Shown one piece after another: positions 1-6,471 of a stretch of DNA of 7,735 nucleotides (within the stretch, counting starts at the first letter, position 1; every line of letters starts with the position of its first letter). The notes below the pieces were generated by a model. That model was not told the origin of the DNA. It did no database searches and was given only the letters and a program-made list of their open reading frames with translations. The stretch is from Lachnospiraceae bacterium (GTDB lineage Bacteria; Bacillota_A; Clostridia; Lachnospirales; Lachnospiraceae). The translations under genes and the position numbers were made by a program. Location of the stretch: contig JAFZKM010000179.1 in assembly GCA_017553665.1 (NCBI GenBank), positions 1 to 7,735 on the forward strand. The letters are read 5' to 3'.

Positions 1-134
1 CGGGCGGCGACGAGTAAAACTTCCGGAGACACGCTCTCGCTTCGACTACGGACGCAGCGGTACTAAGCACGCATAATACGCATGCTAAGTACCGGCGTCC
101 TTTACGAGTCCCGGAAGTTTTCTCTGCACGCCCG
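1..134. repeat. Long imperfect inverted repeat, candidate structured RNA
   Basis: The two ends pair with each other. CGGGCG (1-6) is complementary to 129-134, GAG (12-14) to 122-124, the 11-mer AAAACTTCCGG (16-26) perfectly to 111-121, and GAC (28-30) to 108-110. An inner arm pairs GGACGC (50-55) with 95-100, CGGTACT (58-64) with 88-94, and AGCA (66-69) with 83-86. Bases 31-49 against 101-107 form an asymmetric internal loop. A T5 run follows at 141-145. No open frame with a credible start and ribosome binding site is seen here. It could be a structured RNA, a rod-like terminator of an upstream unit, or a palindromic repeat element. It starts at the window edge, so it may extend further upstream. 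The pairing is seen directly; the function is not known. Confidence 0.5.
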
Positions 135-193
135 TACCTGTTTTTAGACAGAAACCGATAATGATTTTATTATACTTGAAACAGTGGTCTCCC

Positions 194-222
194 TTGACTT
201 TCATAATAGTAAGTGGTAATGT
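194..222 (+). promoter_or_regulatory. Putative SigA-type promoter for the barrel-protein unit
   Basis: TTGACT (194-199) lies 17 bases from TAATGT (217-222). The -10 is preceded by TGG (214-216), an extended -10 arrangement that can offset its weak match to TATAAT. Transcription would start near 229, leaving a leader of about 70 bases. The same -35 to -10 spacing, and nearly the same distance to a shared downstream dyad, is found at the strong promoter at 2518-2546. That supports this otherwise moderate match. Confidence 0.45.
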
Positions 223-242
223 GTATGTAGTTGGACAATCGG

Positions 243-284
243 TTGCGCAAACGGAATGTTTTTGTCCCGGATGCGCGATTTTTT
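243..284 (+). promoter_or_regulatory. Leader hairpin with U-run, possible attenuator
   Basis: In the leader before the gene starting at 299, TTGCGC (243-248) can pair with GCGCGA (273-278), including one T-G wobble. AAAC (249-252) can pair with GTTT (258-261) inside it. Six T residues (279-284) follow directly, then the ribosome binding site AAGGAG (285-290). A GC stem followed by a U-run resembles an intrinsic terminator placed inside a leader, so attenuation is possible. A DNA operator on the same dyad is an alternative. The element ATGCGCGATTTTTT (271-284) recurs with one change at 2615-2628 in the other leader. Confidence 0.4.
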
Positions 285-298
285 AAGGAGATACGCAC

Positions 299-2233
299 AT
301 GGAGAACAGATTTATCGTCAATATCATTCACCGCCCCGAGATGGTGCCGGAGTACGCCGAGAAGGTGACCGGACAGGGCAAGGCGGAGGACATCGGCCGC
401 AAGGCGCTGCTTACCGAGTCGCTTGACATTTTCAAGACGCAGCAGAAACTCGCGCACGAGAACGGCCTGAAGACCACGATCCAGATGACCTATGCCAGCC
501 TTTTTAATGACGAGGCGGTGGCGCTGGCCAAGGAGCATCACGAGAAGTACGGCGACGAGATCGCGCTCACGCTGCTCGGACTTCCCTGCAAGGAGTTCCG
601 CGAGAAGTATAAGACCAAGGATTTCTGTATCTGGATGTTCTCGATGGAGGACAAGATCAGCATAGTCAATGACGTGTTTGAGAAGTTCCACGAGCGCTTC
701 GGCTTCTACCCCGAGTCGACGGGCTCGTATTATATGGACGCGGAGCTGACAAACTATATCAAAGAGACCTATCCCTCGGTAAAGTGCGCGGTAGCGACCT
801 GCTGGGAGGAGGGCCCGAAGGCTTACCACACCTGCAACAACAGCTGGTACACGCTGATGGACGGCGGTCCGTGGGCACCCTGGATCCCTTCGAAGGTCAA
901 TACGCACGCTCCCGCGGCGAATGAGGCCGAGGACAGCGGCATCGTGGCGATCCCTCATCTTTCCCGCGACCTGCTCGCGTGCTATGACGGCAACGGCTCG
1001 AATTTCGGGACCCATCCGCAGAACGTGCTCCGCGGCATGAGCTATTACAAAGAGGACGGCGAGTATAAATATCCTTATTTCTATAACCTCGTGGATCAGT
1101 ACAGGGTCCAGGGCGATTACAATAACGGGATCGCCTATAACATGATGTTCGTCGGCCCCGGCTGGATGAACAAGATGGGACGCTGGGAGGCTCCCTACGA
1201 GCTGCTTTATCAGAGCTATTCGGACGGTATGAAATACTACGGAGAGCTCAAAAAGCAGGGACAGCTCGAGGACCTCACGATGGCCGAATGGGCTGATTTC
1301 TACCGTGAGTACAAGACTTACACCGAACCCGAATGCGCGCTCTGGAAGGACATTCTCTACGGATCGGACAAGCAGCTGTTCTGGTACAACGATCCGTTCA
1401 TGCGCGTCTGCGTGAATATGGACCAGGGCGGCGCGATCGTCGATCTGCGTCCTTACGCGGCGAAGCTCGAATGGCCCGTGGGCATCGGAACTCCGCATGT
1501 TCAGGACTGCTCGTATCCTTTCCTGATCCAGGAAAAGTACAGGGCAGGATACTTCACGCATTACGCGGGCGAGGGCACCGTACGAAGCGCGAAGCTGACC
1601 CACGGCGGCGAAGAGGTAGACCTGTGCCTCTGCAGAACGAAGGCGAAGTTCTCCGAGGAAGCGCTGAAGGGCAGGAACGGAAAGACCAGGAAGCTGACTC
1701 TGGAGCCCATGGACATTGAATTCTCAGACCTGAAGGTTAAGCTGCAGACCGAGATCATTTTCGAGGAGGGCAGCAGCGACATTAAGATAAAGCGAAATAT
1801 CCTTGAGATGAGCGATCCGAAGGCGGAGCTGAAGATCAACGAATACATGGTGGCCTGCTACGGAACGACCGAGTATCCCGAGGACATGACCTGCGTTACG
1901 CTGCGCGCTATGGGCGCTCTCGATTCATACGAGAAGGGCCTTGAGACCGGCAGGATCACGGGCATTGACGGAGGCAATATGTCTTCCGCGTCCCGCTCGA
2001 TCGATTACGCTTACAAGTGCCGCGAAGAATACGTTGAGGATGCGTCCGCTGTCAATGCTTCGGTCCGCGCGATCAAGACTCTTGTGACGATGACCGGCGA
2101 GGGCGGAAAGAACAATGTAGGCTACATCAAGGAAGGCTACGCGTTCTCACCGATGTTCACGCTCGGTTACACTGCGGAGCTGACGAAGGGCGACACCTAC
2201 ACAACGACACTCAAACTCGAGCGTGAAGACTGA
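299..2233 (+). CDS. NodB/GH57-like barrel protein of unknown function
   Basis: This 644-residue protein lacks a signal peptide or membrane segments and is expected in the cytosol. The start is well placed: AAGGAG (285-290) lies 8 bases before the ATG. I recognise no named enzyme. The N-terminal part (about 1-340) has the look of polysaccharide-deacetylase or GH57-type barrels: an FGFYPESTGSYYMDAEL segment (134 onward, D147), then CWEEGP, an aromatic DGGPWAPWIPSKVN segment (188-201) and IPHLSRD with H220. The C-terminal part (about 365-640) is rich in predicted strands and is probably a beta-sandwich, as often follows such barrels. The two-domain layout resembles the Pfam DUF3863/DUF3864 type, but that is recollection and unchecked. 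It is translationally linked to the zinc-ribbon gene 11 bases downstream. It sits beside a manno-oligosaccharide unit with a similar leader, so a role on a sugar substrate is inferred. It could be a glycosidase, a deacetylase or an inactive relative. Confidence 0.85.
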   Translation: MENRFIVNIIHRPEMVPEYAEKVTGQGKAEDIGRKALLTESLDIFKTQQKLAHENGLKTTIQMTYASLFNDEAVALAKEHHEKYGDEIALTLLGLPCKEFREKYKTKDFCIWMFSMEDKISIVNDVFEKFHERFGFYPESTGSYYMDAELTNYIKETYPSVKCAVATCWEEGPKAYHTCNNSWYTLMDGGPWAPWIPSKVNTHAPAANEAEDSGIVAIPHLSRDLLACYDGNGSNFGTHPQNVLRGMSYYKEDGEYKYPYFYNLVDQYRVQGDYNNGIAYNMMFVGPGWMNKMGRWEAPYELLYQSYSDGMKYYGELKKQGQLEDLTMAEWADFYREYKTYTEPECALWKDILYGSDKQLFWYNDPFMRVCVNMDQGGAIVDLRPYAAKLEWPVGIGTPHVQDCSYPFLIQEKYRAGYFTHYAGEGTVRSAKLTHGGEEVDLCLCRTKAKFSEEALKGRNGKTRKLTLEPMDIEFSDLKVKLQTEIIFEEGSSDIKIKRNILEMSDPKAELKINEYMVACYGTTEYPEDMTCVTLRAMGALDSYEKGLETGRITGIDGGNMSSASRSIDYAYKCREEYVEDASAVNASVRAIKTLVTMTGEGGKNNVGYIKEGYAFSPMFTLGYTAELTKGDTYTTTLKLERED

Positions 2234-2240
2234 GGAGGAG
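2233..2240 (+). promoter_or_regulatory. Ribosome binding site overlapping the upstream stop
   Basis: AGGAGGAG begins with the last base of the TGA stop (2231-2233) of the barrel-protein gene and lies 4 bases before the ATG at 2245. A near-perfect Shine-Dalgarno overlapping the stop suggests translational coupling of the two genes. Confidence 0.7.
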
Positions 2241-2244
2241 AAAT

Positions 2245-2466
2245 ATGGCACAGTTAGGAAAAGGAAAACTCAATTACAGATGCCCTTCGTGCTTCATGCG
2301 CGATCTGGATATCGATATGTTCTACGACAAAGAGAAGGACGAGTACTGCTGCATCCGCTGCCAGTACCGCGGCAATGAGGAGGATGTTCTCGCGAAGAAC
2401 GAGATGGCGCGTTTCCGCTATAAGAGCATGACAAAGCGGTTTACGCTCGAAGAACTCAGACAGTAA
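2245..2466 (+). CDS. Small zinc-ribbon protein, function unknown
   Basis: This 73-residue protein carries two cysteine pairs, CPSC (C13, C16) and CIRC (C36, C39, preceded by C35), separated by a short acidic and aromatic stretch. This is the typical spacing of a zinc ribbon, which would bind one zinc ion. The C-terminal third is charged (KSMTKRFTLEELRQ) and probably helical. There is no signal peptide, so it is cytosolic. The start follows a strong ribosome binding site that overlaps the stop of the barrel-protein gene, and the gene ends two bases before a terminator hairpin. It is therefore the second and last gene of a two-gene unit. Zinc ribbons of this size bind nucleic acid or partner proteins; a regulatory or accessory role is inference. 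The cysteine pattern, the ribosome binding site and the adjacent terminator make it a real gene despite its size. Confidence 0.85.
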   Translation: MAQLGKGKLNYRCPSCFMRDLDIDMFYDKEKDEYCCIRCQYRGNEEDVLAKNEMARFRYKSMTKRFTLEELRQ

Positions 2467-2467
2467 C

Positions 2468-2509
2468 AGAAAAGGAGAATGCACTATAAATTGTGCATTC
2501 TCCTTTTCT
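2468..2509. terminator. Strong intrinsic terminator, perfect 17-bp stem
   Basis: The arms at 2468-2484 and 2493-2509 are perfectly complementary over 17 bases around an 8-base loop (TATAAATT). On the + strand the 3' arm carries TTTTCT at its end. On the - strand the other arm gives the same, so it could act in both directions. It closes the unit of 299-2466 and isolates it from the promoter that begins at 2518. Confidence 0.88.
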
Positions 2510-2517
2510 ATATGAGA

Positions 2518-2546
2518 TTGACATATTTCCGCAACGTACCTATACT
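2518..2546 (+). promoter_or_regulatory. Near-consensus SigA-type promoter of the mannoside unit
   Basis: TTGACA (2518-2523) is a perfect -35. After 17 bases comes TATACT (2541-2546), a five-of-six match to the -10 consensus. Transcription would start near 2553, giving a leader of about 100 bases before the ATG at 2655. Its position right after the terminator makes it the likely promoter for the fused epimerase/phosphorylase, esterase and manA genes. Confidence 0.8.
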
Positions 2547-2571
2547 TTTCAATGGTATTCTACCTGTGCGG

Positions 2572-2586
2572 AAACAGCGGCTGTTT
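2572..2586. promoter_or_regulatory. Dyad AAACAGC-G-GCTGTTT, operator or RNA hairpin
   Basis: A perfect 7-base inverted repeat around one central base begins about 20 bases downstream of the predicted transcription start. Outer CGG (2569-2571) and CCG (2589-2591) can extend it across a two-base bulge. The position suits a repressor operator or a leader hairpin. The leader at 243-261 holds a related AAAC...GTTT dyad at nearly the same distance from its promoter. Confidence 0.45.
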
Positions 2587-2602
2587 TGCCGTGCGTGGGA
2601 AT

Positions 2603-2629
2603 TAATGCACAATAATGCACGATTTTTTT
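2603..2629 (+). promoter_or_regulatory. Tandem TAATGCAC repeats ending in a T7 run
   Basis: TAATGCAC occurs at 2603-2610 and again at 2613-2620, ten bases apart (one helical turn), and the second copy runs into GATTTTTTT (2621-2629). GCAC of either copy can pair with GTGC upstream (2566-2569 or 2591-2594), giving competing stems, one of which ends at the U-run like a terminator. AATGCAC is also present in both arms of the terminator at 2468-2509. An attenuator or a protein-binding site are both possible. Confidence 0.35.
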
Positions 2630-2654
2630 ATGGAATGAGGAGAAGACAGGGTTT

Positions 2655-5126
2655 ATGGACAGACAGCAGTTATCAAAGGAATTCTACGATCATCTTACCG
2701 GGAAGATCATTCCGTTCTGGGCGGAGCTGCGCGATGACAGATTCGGAGGCTTCTGCGGATATGTGGACTATGACCTGAAAAAGGATCCGGAGGCGGTGAA
2801 GGGCTGTATTTTGAACAGCCGCATCCTCTGGTTCTTTTCGAATGCATACATGCTCTTTAAGGGCAATGAAGTAAAGCAGCTCGCCGACGACGATACGAAC
2901 GTGAAATTCGCGGCGATCTGCCTTGACAACGCGAAGCACGCGTACAGGTTCATGACGGATTTCTGCATTGACAGGACCTACGGCGGAGTGCTCTGGTCGG
3001 TAAATCACGACGGAACGATAGCCGATGACACGAAGCACACCTATAATCAGGCGTTCGCGATCTACGCGCTGGCTTCGTATTATGACGCGACAGGCGACCT
3101 GGGAGCATTTTTCAAGGCGATCGAGCTCGTGGACGTGATCGAGAGCAGATGCGTGGACAATATCGGATATCTTGAGGCGTTCAATCGAGATTTCACTCCC
3201 GCGGGCAATGAGAAGCTCTCCGAGAACGGCGTTATGGCCGAGAAAACGATGAATACGCTGCTGCATGTATTTGAGGCGTACACCGAGCTCTTCCGCGTGA
3301 CTCGCAAGCACAGCGACAACGGATACGGAGGCCTGGGAGCGAGACTGGCCGGCAGGCTTCGTTTCATGCTGAACACATTTGAAAACAGGATCTACAATCC
3401 CGACCTGAGGCGCCAGGAAGTGTTCTTTGACAGGGAATTCCAGTCGCTGATCGACCTTCATTCCTACGGCCACGATATCGAATCCTCATGGCTGATCGAC
3501 CGCGGTCTCGAAGCGCTTGACGATCCCGATTTCACCGAAAGGATCGCGCCGATCACGAAGGCGCTTGCGGAGCGCATTTACGAGAGAGCATATAAAAACC
3601 ATTCGCTGCTGAACGAGTGCGAGAAGGGCGTTGACAATACACACAGGATCTGGTGGGTACAGGCCGAGGCGGTACTCGGCTTCATGAACGCGTCGCAGAA
3701 GTTCGAGTGCGATCCCGCGAACACCAATCACAGGTTCTTCGCTGCTGCGCTCGATATCTGGAAGTTCATAAAGGAGAAGCTGACCGATCACAGAGAGGGT
3801 TCGGAGTGGTTCTGGGAGCTGGACGCGAAGCTTGAGCCTATCGCGGGGCGTCCGATAGTTGAGCCCTGGAAGTGCCCCTACCATAACGGCAGGATGTGCA
3901 TTGAGATGATCAGGAGACTCGCTGTTACCGACATCGACATCCCCGAGCTTCATCCGAATTATTACCGTGTAAGGGCCGCTTACGATGAGGCGGTTTCGAA
4001 GAAGAACAGCATAGACGCGGGCTTCTATAACGGAATCTATGACCGCTGGGTCAATCCCGTCATTACCCGTGACAATATCCCTGTTTTCTGGCGCTACGAC
4101 CTGAACCCGAAGACCAATCCCTTCTTCGAGGAGAGGCTCGGGATCAACGCTACGATGAATTCAGGCGCGATAAAGCTGAACGGCAAATACTGCCTCGTAG
4201 TGCGCGTTGAGGGCAATGACCGCAAGAGCTTCTTCGCTGTGGCTGAGTCGGACAACGGCGTGGACGGCTTCAAGTTCCGCGATTATCCGATCCTGCTTCC
4301 CGATACCTGCCCCGAGGAGACCAATGTTTACGACATGCGCCTCACTCAGCACGAGGACGGCTGGATCTACGGAGTATTCTGCTCGGAGTCGCACGACGAT
4401 TCGTCGAACGATCTCTCCGCGGCGGTCGCGGCGGCAGGCATTGTGCGCACGAAGGACCTCGAGCACTGGGAGAGACTTGATAATCTCAGGACCCTGAATT
4501 CTCCCCAGCAGAGAAATGTTGTGCTCCATCCCGAGTTTGTTAACGGCAAATACGCTTTCTATACAAGACCCATGGATGACTTCATCGACACGGGTTCGGG
4601 CGGAGGGATCGGCTTCGGACTCTGCGACGATATCGAGCACGCGGTGATCGATGAGGAGATCATCACAAGCCGCCGCAAATATCATACGATCACTGAGGTA
4701 AAGAACGGTGCCGGAGCGGTACCGATCAAGACCGACAGGGGCTGGATCCATATCGCGCACGGTGTGAGAAATACCGCGGCGGGCCTGCGCTACGTTATCT
4801 ACGCGTTCGCGACCGCGCTCGACGATCCCGCGAAGGTCATTGCCGAGCCGTCCGGACTTCTTATCGGACCGCGCGGAGGCGAGAGAGTCGGCGATGTTTC
4901 GAATGTAACGTTCACCAACGGCGCGATCGTTGACGACGACGGAAAGGTATTCATTTATTACGCGTCGAGCGACACGAGGATGCATGTTGCAACTACAACC
5001 GTAGAAAAACTTGTCGATTATGTTTTCAATACACCCGAGGATCCGCTGCGTTCGGTTAAATGCGTTGAGCAGCGCTGCGAGCTGATCCGGAAGAATCTTG
5101 ATTACCTGAAGGGCGGCAGGAACTGA
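2655..5126 (+). CDS. Fused cellobiose/mannobiose 2-epimerase and GH130 mannosyl-glucose phosphorylase
   Basis: This 823-residue cytosolic protein joins two full enzymes. Residues 1 to about 425 are an AGE-family epimerase of the cellobiose 2-epimerase type: [11 protein letters not shown] with R56, GHDIESSWL with H273 and E276, IWWVQAEAV (W333, W334) and [12 protein letters not shown] with H410. These match the arginine, histidine-glutamate and second histidine of the R. albus enzyme. Residues from about 450 to 823 are a GH130 phosphorylase: NVYDMRL with the likely catalytic acid D560, KNGAG (683-687), IAHG (H702), ERVGDVSN (743-750) and [10 protein letters not shown] (D773, R775, H777). The pattern fits 4-O-beta-mannosyl-glucose phosphorylase (GH130_1). 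Together they would convert mannobiose to mannosyl-glucose and then to mannose-1-phosphate and glucose. Each half is about the length of the stand-alone enzyme, and the frame is continuous through a short charged linker (about 425-450). The ribosome binding site AGGAG (2638-2642) sits slightly far, 12 bases before the ATG. First gene of its unit. Confidence 0.93.
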   Translation: MDRQQLSKEFYDHLTGKIIPFWAELRDDRFGGFCGYVDYDLKKDPEAVKGCILNSRILWFFSNAYMLFKGNEVKQLADDDTNVKFAAICLDNAKHAYRFMTDFCIDRTYGGVLWSVNHDGTIADDTKHTYNQAFAIYALASYYDATGDLGAFFKAIELVDVIESRCVDNIGYLEAFNRDFTPAGNEKLSENGVMAEKTMNTLLHVFEAYTELFRVTRKHSDNGYGGLGARLAGRLRFMLNTFENRIYNPDLRRQEVFFDREFQSLIDLHSYGHDIESSWLIDRGLEALDDPDFTERIAPITKALAERIYERAYKNHSLLNECEKGVDNTHRIWWVQAEAVLGFMNASQKFECDPANTNHRFFAAALDIWKFIKEKLTDHREGSEWFWELDAKLEPIAGRPIVEPWKCPYHNGRMCIEMIRRLAVTDIDIPELHPNYYRVRAAYDEAVSKKNSIDAGFYNGIYDRWVNPVITRDNIPVFWRYDLNPKTNPFFEERLGINATMNSGAIKLNGKYCLVVRVEGNDRKSFFAVAESDNGVDGFKFRDYPILLPDTCPEETNVYDMRLTQHEDGWIYGVFCSESHDDSSNDLSAAVAAAGIVRTKDLEHWERLDNLRTLNSPQQRNVVLHPEFVNGKYAFYTRPMDDFIDTGSGGGIGFGLCDDIEHAVIDEEIITSRRKYHTITEVKNGAGAVPIKTDRGWIHIAHGVRNTAAGLRYVIYAFATALDDPAKVIAEPSGLLIGPRGGERVGDVSNVTFTNGAIVDDDGKVFIYYASSDTRMHVATTTVEKLVDYVFNTPEDPLRSVKCVEQRCELIRKNLDYLKGGRN

Positions 5127-5169
5127 TTACAGGCTGCCGGGTACATTTTGGGATGAAAGGACGGAGACC

Positions 5170-6414
5170 ATGGCGAAAAAGTATCTCACATCGAAAATGA
5201 TCGGACGCTCGATAGCGTACGAAGGCAGCCCCGAAGCGCTTGTCGGACTTATGAAGAGAGCCAAAAAGGGAGAGAAGCTGACGCTCTGCTTCCTCGGCGG
5301 ATCGATAACCCAGGGCTCACTTTCCTCGACGCCCGAGACCTGCTACGCGTATCTCGTGTACAGCTGGTTCGTTAAGCGTTTCCCGAAGGCGAAGTTTACT
5401 TATGTGAACGCAGGTATCGGAGGAACGACTTCCCAGTTCGGCATCACGAGGCTTACCGAGAATGTAACGCCTTATAAGCCCGATTTCTGTATGGTCGAGT
5501 TTTCGGTCAATGACCCAGCGAATCCACTGTTCAGGGAGACTTACGAAGGCCTGATCAGAAGGCTCAGGAAAATGGAGAGCCGCCCCGCGCTGCTCATCAT
5601 GAATAACCTGTTCTACGATACCGGTGAGAATTCGCAGGCCGAGCACGATGAGATCGGCGAAGCTTACGACATTACCTGCATCAGCGTAAGAGACGCGGTA
5701 AGACCCGAGATCGAGTCCGGGAAGATAAAGAGAGAGGAGCTCTCGCCTGACGGACTTCATCCGAATGACGCGGGACATGCGGTTCTCGCGGGACTTGTAA
5801 CGGACTATCTCGAAAAGCTTTGTACCGAATACGTTGAAGGCCGCAAAACTCCCGCTGCGCCCGTTGTTACGATAAAGCCCGTGACGGTTGACGCAATGGA
5901 AAGCCTGAAGAGGACCCAGTATCGTTCTAAGGCTGTAGAATGCAAAGGCTTCAAACCCGACTACTCAAAGAAGGCCGATCTGCACGATCTCTTCAAACAC
6001 GGCTGGAAGGCCTCGAAGAAGGGCGATTCGATCACATTTACATTTACGGGTTCGGAGCTCGCGCTGCAGTACAGGAAAACGATCAACAGGCCCACTCCCG
6101 TGGCTGAGGCGATAATCGACGGTGACAAAGAACATCCAGTGATCCTCGACGGCAATTTCGACCAGGACTGGGGCGATCATCTCTATATAGGCACGCTGAT
6201 GTATCACGGTGAGCGTGTGGAGCCCGGGCAGATCGATACGGGACGCGTACAGTTCGCGAAGCCCACGAAGAAGGAGGCGGCTGCCGAGGCCGCGCTTACG
6301 GCGCTTTCAGAGAAGAAGCCGGAGAAGAAAAAGCATACGGTAACGATCCGGATAACCGAAACACATAAGGACGATAAAGTGCCGTTCTATCTGGTTTCGT
6401 TCATCACGGCATAA
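5170..6414 (+). CDS. SGNH hydrolase, probable mannan-oligosaccharide acetylesterase (CE17-like)
   Basis: This 414-residue protein has a complete SGNH set: GGSITQG with the nucleophile S45, NAGIGGT (80-86) for the oxyanion glycine, SVND with N114, and SPDGLHPND with D194 and H197. An N-terminal hydrolase domain (about 1-215) is followed by a beta-rich domain (about 245-414; ITFTFTGSELALQYRK), resembling the SGNH plus CBM35-like layout of the Roseburia mannan acetylesterase family CE17. That family match is from memory. No signal peptide is present, so deacetylation would occur in the cytosol on imported oligosaccharides. A Lys/Ala/Glu-rich stretch interrupts the C-terminal domain before its last strands (about 360-386). 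The start has AAGGA (5157-5161) and GGAG (5163-5166) upstream; the gap after the fused phosphorylase gene is 43 bases with no terminator, so they are probably cotranscribed. An esterase acting on another acetylated sugar is the alternative. Confidence 0.88.
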   Translation: MAKKYLTSKMIGRSIAYEGSPEALVGLMKRAKKGEKLTLCFLGGSITQGSLSSTPETCYAYLVYSWFVKRFPKAKFTYVNAGIGGTTSQFGITRLTENVTPYKPDFCMVEFSVNDPANPLFRETYEGLIRRLRKMESRPALLIMNNLFYDTGENSQAEHDEIGEAYDITCISVRDAVRPEIESGKIKREELSPDGLHPNDAGHAVLAGLVTDYLEKLCTEYVEGRKTPAAPVVTIKPVTVDAMESLKRTQYRSKAVECKGFKPDYSKKADLHDLFKHGWKASKKGDSITFTFTGSELALQYRKTINRPTPVAEAIIDGDKEHPVILDGNFDQDWGDHLYIGTLMYHGERVEPGQIDTGRVQFAKPTKKEAAAEAALTALSEKKPEKKKHTVTIRITETHKDDKVPFYLVSFITA

Positions 6415-6433
6415 AAAGATATCATGGGCCGGA

Positions 6434-6445
6434 GCCGTTAACGGC
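6434..6445. repeat. 12-bp palindrome in the esterase-manA gap
   Basis: GCCGTTAACGGC is a perfect palindrome, flanked by CCGG at 6429-6432 and 6449-6452, which can extend a hairpin across small bulges with a TTAA loop. No T-run follows, so it is not a typical terminator. It could be a processing or stability hairpin in the mRNA, or a protein-binding site. It may also be chance. Confidence 0.3.
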
Positions 6446-6471
6446 AGACCGGACCGATGTGAGGAAAGAAA

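Noticed and set aside
1..134. Integron attC-like recombination site
   Set aside because: The length and imperfect palindrome fit loosely, but the expected core sites (GTTRRRY and its partner RYYYAAC) are absent and no cassette-like genes are present.
246..259. CcpA cre-like site in the first leader
   Set aside because: CGCAAACGGAATGT matches only the centre of the cre consensus; the outer bases are wrong, and the dyad is better explained by the shared leader element.
170..1603. Long open frame on the - strand (477 codons) antisense to the barrel-protein gene
   Set aside because: It mirrors the G/C-rich third positions of the real gene, has no ribosome binding site, no recognisable domain, and its far end runs into the promoter and leader region.
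2479..2778. Open frame of 99 codons on the + strand after the zinc-ribbon gene
   Set aside because: Its ATG lies inside the terminator stem. It runs across the promoter and leader of the next unit and overlaps the real fusion gene in another frame. The AGGAG before it is part of the hairpin arm.
4161..4985. Open frame of 274 codons on the - strand within the GH130 half
   Set aside because: A shadow of the coding bias of the fusion gene; its protein is low in recognisable motifs and overlaps a domain with clear catalytic residues on the + strand.
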